From Burkholderiaceae bacterium (GTDB taxonomy: Bacteria; Pseudomonadota; Gammaproteobacteria; Burkholderiales; Burkholderiaceae_C): a stretch of 42,683 bases of DNA. Below are positions 35,779-42,683 of the stretch, one piece after another. Numbering within the stretch: position 1 is the first letter of the stretch; each line of letters starts with the position of its first letter. The stretch covers positions 1 to 42,683 of the forward strand of contig JAFALA010000012.1 of assembly GCA_019234815.1 (NCBI GenBank), in the 5' to 3' direction. The position numbers and the translations under genes are program-made. The notes under the pieces are model-generated. The model saw only the letters and a list, made by a program, of their open reading frames with translations, had not been told where the DNA came from and did not search any database.

Positions 35779-36447
35779 CTATTTCAGGCCGATGCCGACC
35801 AGGAAGGTTTCCGACGACCGGTCGCGCGAGGCCTTGGGCTTGATCGGCTTGACCTTCTTGAAGTACTGGCGGAACAGCTCGACCAGTTGGCTGTAGCCGC
35901 TGCCATGGAAGACCTTGGCGACCAGGGCCCCTTCGGGCTTCAAGTGCTTGCTGGAAAAATCCAGCGCCAGCTCAATCAGGTTTTCGATGCGCGCCGCGTC
36001 CGAAATCTCGATGCCCGACAGGTTGGGCGCCATGTCGGACACCACCACGTCGACGGCACGACCGCCCAAGGCCGCTTCCAGCTGCGCCAGCACGGCGTCC
36101 TCGCGGAAATCGCCTTGGATGAACTGCACGCCTTCGATCGGCTCGAACTCCAGCAGGTCCAGCGCGATGATGGTGCCGTTGAGCTCCCCCACCGCCGCGC
36201 CGCCCGTTCCGGCCTCCTTGGGGGCGAAGCGGCGGCGCAGGTACTGGCTCCAGGCCCCAGGCGCGGCGCCCAGGTCCACCACCACCTGGCCGGGATGGAT
36301 CAGCTTGAGCTCTTCATCGATTTCCTTGAGCTTGTAGGCCGCGCGCGCGCGGTAGCCCTCGCGCTGGGCCAGTTTCACATACGGGTCGTTGATGTGATCG
36401 TTGAGCCAGGCTTTGTTGATCTTCTTGCTTTTTGAATTGATTTTCAT
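35779..36447 (-). CDS. rlmE: 23S rRNA (uridine-2552-2'-O)-methyltransferase RlmE (FtsJ)
   Basis: A 222-residue SAM-dependent methyltransferase acting on the 23S A-loop. It shows [13 protein letters not shown] (catalytic lysine), [16 protein letters not shown] (SAM site), SDMAPNLSG (catalytic Asp) and [10 protein letters not shown] (second catalytic lysine). The basic start [14 protein letters not shown] is a normal N-terminus; an ATG 33 bp upstream would overlap the promoter of the divergent yhbY. A short Pro/Gly-rich insert of about 15 residues after the SAM motif ([17 protein letters not shown]) is longer than in E. coli. It is upstream of ftsH, as in E. coli. Confidence 0.95.
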   Translation of the reverse strand: MKINSKSKKINKAWLNDHINDPYVKLAQREGYRARAAYKLKEIDEELKLIHPGQVVVDLGAAPGAWSQYLRRRFAPKEAGTGGAAVGELNGTIIALDLLEFEPIEGVQFIQGDFREDAVLAQLEAALGGRAVDVVVSDMAPNLSGIEISDAARIENLIELALDFSSKHLKPEGALVAKVFHGSGYSQLVELFRQYFKKVKPIKPKASRDRSSETFLVGIGLK

Positions 36448-36466
36448 ATAGAGCACGTCTTGCAGG

Positions 36467-36472
36467 GATAAT
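36467..36472 (+). promoter_or_regulatory. Candidate -10 element for yhbY
   Basis: GATAAT ends 6 nt before the yhbY ATG, so transcription would begin at or very near the A of the start codon. No good -35 hexamer is seen. Confidence 0.35.
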
Positions 36473-36478
36473 ACTGCC

Positions 36479-36949
36479 ATGCCTGCGATTCAATTGACCC
36501 CTGCCCAGCGCAAGGAAAAACGCTCCGACGCCCATCACCTCGACCCCGTGGTCATGATCGGCGCCGATGGACTCACTCCCGCTGTCGTGAAGGAAACCGA
36601 TGCCGCCCTGAAGGCCCACGGCCTGATCAAGGTGCGCGTGATGTCGGACGACCGCGCCCAGCGCGAATCGATTCTCGCCTCGATCAGCGACGAACTCAGC
36701 GCCGCCCCCATCCAGCACATCGGCAAGCTGCTGGTGCTGTGGCGCCCCATTCCCGAAAAGGAAAAGGCCGAGCGCGAAGACGCCAAGCCGGGCCCCAAGA
36801 CGGTCAAGATCGTCAAGTTCTCGAAGTCCGGCAATCGCCGCCCCGAGATCAAGAAGGTCCAGGTGCTGGGCAACCAGCGCGTCACGCAAGGCGGCGAGAT
36901 CAAGCGCGCCAAGCCGCGCCAGACCAGCCTCAAGAAATCGGGCGGCTGA
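36479..36949 (+). CDS. yhbY: YhbY-family CRM-domain RNA-binding protein
   Basis: A 156-residue protein with an N-terminal CRM domain (about 1-97): [28 protein letters not shown], the HGLIKVRV strand, and [10 protein letters not shown] at its end. CRM proteins bind pre-50S ribosomes. E. coli YhbY has 97 residues; here a further ~55-residue, strongly basic tail ([26 protein letters not shown]) follows and probably adds RNA contact. It is divergent from rlmE, another 50S maturation factor. Its 3' end overlaps the convergent DUF4149 gene by 20 bp. Confidence 0.92.
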   Translation: MPAIQLTPAQRKEKRSDAHHLDPVVMIGADGLTPAVVKETDAALKAHGLIKVRVMSDDRAQRESILASISDELSAAPIQHIGKLLVLWRPIPEKEKAEREDAKPGPKTVKIVKFSKSGNRRPEIKKVQVLGNQRVTQGGEIKRAKPRQTSLKKSGG

Positions 36950-37361
36950 GCCGCCAGGCCAGCGCCAGCACGGCCAGGCCCTTGATCGCATAGAAAGCGC
37001 TCGAGACAGCGTGCAAGGCGCCGAACGACAGGGCGCCCTGCCCCATGCGCGCCGCTTCCATCATCGGCTGCAAGCCGAAGTAACCCGCCACCGTAGCCAG
37101 CAGCGCCGCCAAGGGCAACAACAACTCAGCCGTCAGCGTGCGGACCGGCACAACATCGCGCTGCAGCCGCCGCGCCATCAAGACCAGCAGCAGCCCGGCC
37201 GCCAGGCTGAACTGCGCGTCCAGCTCGAACACCCGGCGCATCAAGACGCCGGCCTGGGCACGCTCCAGGCTGGCAAACGCAGTGGGGGCGACCAAGGCCG
37301 CCACGCAAAACATCTGCCCCAGCCAAAGGCTGGCCAGCAAGCCTTGCCAACGCTTGAGCAC
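36930..37361 (-). CDS. DUF4149 membrane protein
   Basis: A 143-residue inner-membrane protein with four hydrophobic segments (about 8-30, 50-62, 78-96 and 112-137). It fits DUF4149, a family of unknown function often placed next to greA or yhbY in Betaproteobacteria. No catalytic motif is visible. It begins 8 bp after greA and is probably transcribed with it; its stop lies inside the end of the convergent yhbY. Confidence 0.82.
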   Translation of the reverse strand: MLKRWQGLLASLWLGQMFCVAALVAPTAFASLERAQAGVLMRRVFELDAQFSLAAGLLLVLMARRLQRDVVPVRTLTAELLLPLAALLATVAGYFGLQPMMEAARMGQGALSFGALHAVSSAFYAIKGLAVLALAWRLSRPIS

Positions 37362-37369
37362 GCCCGGCC

Positions 37370-37846
37370 TCAGACGTAGCGGACTTCGACGATTTCGTAG
37401 CGCTTGACGCCGCCGGGTGCCACCACCTCGGCCACGTCGCCGGCTTCCTTGCCGATCAACGCGCGGGCAATCGGCGAGCTGATGGAAATCAGGCCCAGCT
37501 TGAGGTCGGCCTCATCGTCGCCGACGATCTGGTAGGTGACTTCGGAGCCGCTGGCCTCTTCTTCCAGGTCGACCGTCGTGCCGAACACGATGCGGCCACC
37601 GGCGTCAACGTCAGCGGGGTCGATGACCTGGGCCGCGGCGAGCTTGCCCTCGATTTCGAGAATGCGGCCTTCGATGAAGCCCTGCTTGTCCTTGGCGGCC
37701 TCGTACTCGGCGTTTTCGGACAGGTCGCCCTGGGCGCGGGCTTCGGCAATGGCCTTGATCACGGCGTGCCGCTCGATCGTCTTGAGACGATGCAGTTCTT
37801 CCTTGAGCTTTTCAGCGCCGCGTTTGGTCAGTGGAATCGTGGCCAT
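37370..37846 (-). CDS. greA: Transcription elongation factor GreA
   Basis: A 158-residue GreA, which enters the RNA polymerase secondary channel and stimulates cleavage of backtracked RNA. The N-terminal coiled coil is present, with the acidic tip region [17 protein letters not shown] carrying the catalytic D and E. The C-terminal FKBP-like domain ends with [33 protein letters not shown]. Length equals E. coli GreA. It follows carB after an 84-bp gap containing a hairpin. Confidence 0.97.
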   Translation of the reverse strand: MATIPLTKRGAEKLKEELHRLKTIERHAVIKAIAEARAQGDLSENAEYEAAKDKQGFIEGRILEIEGKLAAAQVIDPADVDAGGRIVFGTTVDLEEEASGSEVTYQIVGDDEADLKLGLISISSPIARALIGKEAGDVAEVVAPGGVKRYEIVEVRYV

Positions 37847-37870
37847 CTATCAACCTTAAGAGACAAAATG

Positions 37871-37914
37871 ACTCCGCCGCTGCCGCCCAGAAATCTGAGC
37901 CGCCGCGGCGGAGT
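37871..37914 (-). terminator. Hairpin between carB and greA, possible partial terminator
   Basis: ACTCCGCCGC (37871-37880) pairs perfectly with GCGGCGGAGT (37905-37914). The minus-strand tail has only a short T-run (CATTTTG), so termination would be incomplete and some greA transcript could come from carAB read-through. Confidence 0.55.
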
Positions 37915-37930
37915 TCAGTGAGCCTTGAGT

Positions 37931-41197
<3,267 letters not shown>

Positions 41198-41212
41198 TTG
41201 TATTTTTCCTTC

Positions 41213-42373
41213 TCAAGCCTTGGCCATCAGAGCGATGAAGCGGTCGAACAGGTAGGAGATGTCATGCGGGCCGGGGCTGGCTTCCGGGTGGCCCTGGAAG
41301 CAGAACGCCGGCTTGTCGGTGCGGGCCAGGCCCTGCAGCGTGCCGTCGAACAGGCTCACATGCGTGGGGCGCAGGTTGGCCGGCAGGCTGTCGGCCTCGA
41401 CCGCGAAGCCGTGGTTCTGGCTCGTGATGCTGACGCGGCCGGTGTCCAGGTCCTTGACCGGATGGTTTGCGCCATGGTGGCCGAACTTCATCTTGAAGGT
41501 CTTGGCGCCCGAGGCCAGCGCCATGATCTGGTGGCCCAGGCAGATGCCGAAGGTCGGGATGCCCGAGTCGATCAGCGCCGCGGCGGCCTTGATCGCGTAG
41601 TCGCAGGGCTCCGGATCGCCGGGGCCGTTGGACAGGAACACGCCATCGGGTTCGAGGTCGAACACTTCGCTCGCGGGCGTCTGCGCCGGCACCACGGTGA
41701 TCCGGCAGCCGCGCGAGGCCAGCATGCGCAGGATGTTGGCCTTCACGCCGAAGTCGTAGGCCACCACGTGAAAGCGCGGTTCGGTCTGCTGGCCGTAGCC
41801 GGTGCCAAGCTGCCACTCGGTCTGGGACCAGGTCTGGCGCTCGGTGGCGCTGACGACCTTGGCCAGGTCCAGGCCAGCCATGCTGGGCGCGGCCTTGGCC
41901 TTGGCAATCGCATCGGCGATATGAGCGTCGGTGATGGTTTCGCCTGCGGCCAGCGCCAGGATGCAGCCGTTCTGGGCGCCGGTGGTGCGCAGCACGCGGG
42001 TCAGGCGGCGCGTGTCGATGTCGGCGATCGCGACCGTGCCTTCGTCCTTCAGGTACTGGACCAGGCTGCGGGTCTTGCGAAAATTGGAATCGAGGACAGG
42101 CGCTTCCTTGATGATCAGGCCGGCGGCATGGATCTTCCGGGCCTCGACGTCCTCGTCGTTGACGCCATAGTTGCCGATGTGCGGATACGTCAGCGTGACG
42201 ATCTGCCGGCAGTAGCTGGGGTCGGTGAGGATTTCCTGGTAGCCGGTGAGCGCGGTGTTGAACACCACTTCGCCGACGGTATGACCGGCAGCGCCGATCG
42301 AGGTGCCTTTGAAGACCGTGCCGTCTGCCAGGGCGAGGATCGCTGAGGGGGAGGAAAGCAGATCGGGCAGCAC
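41213..42373 (-). CDS. carA: Carbamoyl-phosphate synthase small subunit CarA
   Basis: A 386-residue glutaminase subunit that passes ammonia to CarB. The N-terminal domain begins [30 protein letters not shown]. The class I amidotransferase domain has the catalytic cysteine in FGICLGHQ and the His-Glu pair in [13 protein letters not shown]. The start is set at a GTG (VLPDLLSSP) with GGAG six bases upstream; an ATG 108 bp further up would give a 36-residue extension without homology, within the leader hairpin. First gene of carAB. Confidence 0.95.
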   Translation of the reverse strand: MLPDLLSSPSAILALADGTVFKGTSIGAAGHTVGEVVFNTALTGYQEILTDPSYCRQIVTLTYPHIGNYGVNDEDVEARKIHAAGLIIKEAPVLDSNFRKTRSLVQYLKDEGTVAIADIDTRRLTRVLRTTGAQNGCILALAAGETITDAHIADAIAKAKAAPSMAGLDLAKVVSATERQTWSQTEWQLGTGYGQQTEPRFHVVAYDFGVKANILRMLASRGCRITVVPAQTPASEVFDLEPDGVFLSNGPGDPEPCDYAIKAAAALIDSGIPTFGICLGHQIMALASGAKTFKMKFGHHGANHPVKDLDTGRVSITSQNHGFAVEADSLPANLRPTHVSLFDGTLQGLARTDKPAFCFQGHPEASPGPHDISYLFDRFIALMAKA

Positions 42374-42416
42374 GGGAGACTCCGTTATTGTGCGCGCGCC
42401 CAGTTCTGCTCTTGCA

Positions 42417-42462
42417 GCAAGCCCGCACACACCGAGTCGTCCTCGATCTGCTGCGGGCTTGC
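42417..42462 (-). promoter_or_regulatory. Long hairpin in the carA leader
   Basis: GCAAGCCCGCA (42417-42427) and TGCGGGCTTGC (42452-42462) form a perfect 11-bp stem; inside the 24-base loop CGAG-TCGTC-CTCG (42433-42445) forms a second short stem. It lies 44-89 bp before the carA start and has no T-run, so it is not a plain terminator. It could be a leader regulatory structure or a protein-binding site. Confidence 0.6.
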
Positions 42463-42561
42463 TTGTCTGGCCTGCGGTCATGGCTGACTTCAGGCCTGAA
42501 TCCGGTGATGGAAACGGGATGAGTTTCGCTGGGTGGCGGGTGGTTGCGGGTAAACCTGCTA

Positions 42562-42567
42562 AGTATA
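42562..42567 (-). promoter_or_regulatory. Candidate -10 element of the carAB promoter
   Basis: TATACT on the minus strand would start transcription near 42555 and give a leader of about 182 nt before carA. No consensus -35 lies at the right distance; the best, ATGACT, is 20 bp away. Apart from this element, the hairpin and the possible gene end at 42642-42683, I see nothing else in the 310 bp upstream of carA. Confidence 0.45.
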
Positions 42568-42641
42568 GCCGACCAGGGTATTCACGGAGTCATGCAGCCG
42601 TCAAAAATCCACGAAGTCTGCCTCGCCCCGCGCCCCGGGGC

Positions 42642-42683
42642 TCAGGCCAGCGCGGCGATGCCGACCTTGGCGACCTGCGCGTC
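42642..42683 (-). CDS. Possible 3' end of an unidentified gene (cut by window edge)
   Basis: On the minus strand the last bases read as 13 codons, DAQVAKVGIAALA, followed by a TGA stop. The residue mix looks like a normal protein C-terminus and the strand agrees with carAB, but the piece is too short to identify, and an accidental open frame is possible. Confidence 0.3.
   Translation of the reverse strand, partial: DAQVAKVGIAALA

Noticed and set aside
42374..42481. N-terminal extension of carA by 36 residues from an ATG at 42481
   Set aside because: No homology to the CarA N-terminus, and the stretch coincides with the leader hairpin; the GTG at 42373 has a ribosome-binding site. Kept only as a possible leader reading frame in the findings.

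Overview
The window is a 42.7 kb stretch of chromosome from a GC-rich betaproteobacterium. Gene content and protein style point to Burkholderiales, most likely Comamonadaceae (relatives of Polaromonas, Rhodoferax, Hydrogenophaga or Acidovorax); this is inferred from protein resemblance and not from an rRNA gene. Supporting traits are iscR-iscS-iscU-iscA order, an intracellular PHB depolymerase with a cysteine nucleophile, a soluble RnfB-type ferredoxin, the greA-carB-carA and yhbY/rlmE-ftsH-folP-glmM neighbourhoods, and zapA-ssrS. Coding density is high. No rRNA, tRNA, insertion sequence, prophage or CRISPR array was seen.

Layout. 1-2400: the Fe-S cluster assembly operon iscR-iscS-iscU-iscA (minus; iscA cut by the window edge) with a palindromic IscR-type operator. 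2450-4540: uvrB. 4618-5240: a lower-GC vapBC toxin-antitoxin pair. 5310-9350: a DUF3291 protein, an aromatic/aspartate aminotransferase, PHB depolymerase phaZ with a PhaR-type palindrome upstream, and an RnfB-like ferredoxin. 9366-13136: four translationally coupled minus-strand genes (ArnT-like transferase, GT2 polyprenyl-phosphate glycosyltransferase, GtrA membrane protein, YdjC/NaxD-type deacetylase). They look like a complete route for adding an amino sugar to lipid A or another envelope glycan. 13212-16293: nth, a ZapB-like coiled-coil protein, zapA, 6S RNA (ssrS), an EVE-domain protein, and a PAS-GGDEF protein whose GGDEF motif is degenerate. 16435-19003: a BaiN/HI0933 flavoprotein, rpsU with a strong promoter and structured leader, yqeY, and a small phosphatase-like/sulfurtransferase protein. 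19049-24442: pmbA (tldE), darP (yjgA), mog, cysE, trmJ and suhB. 24484-31341: the whole phosphate regulon core pstSCAB-phoU-phoB-phoR in one minus-strand operon, with Pho boxes upstream of pstS and a large stem-loop between pstS and pstC. 31440-36949: glmM, folP, ftsH (with a heat-shock-like promoter), rlmE and the divergent yhbY. 36930-42373: a DUF4149 membrane protein, greA, carB and carA, with a long hairpin in the carA leader. The last bases hold what may be the 3' end of another minus-strand gene.

How it fits together. Most of the window is core metabolism and information processing: Fe-S assembly, DNA repair (uvrB, nth), ribosome/RNA maturation (rpsU, darP, rlmE, yhbY, trmJ), envelope precursors (glmM), folate, pyrimidine/arginine precursors (carAB), phosphate sensing and proteolysis. 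Accessory or less ordinary parts are vapBC, the lipid A-type glycan operon, the degenerate GGDEF protein and several regulatory structures. I did not find a clearly new multi-gene defence or mobile system. The best candidate for a poorly described system is the ArnT-like/GT2/GtrA/YdjC operon.
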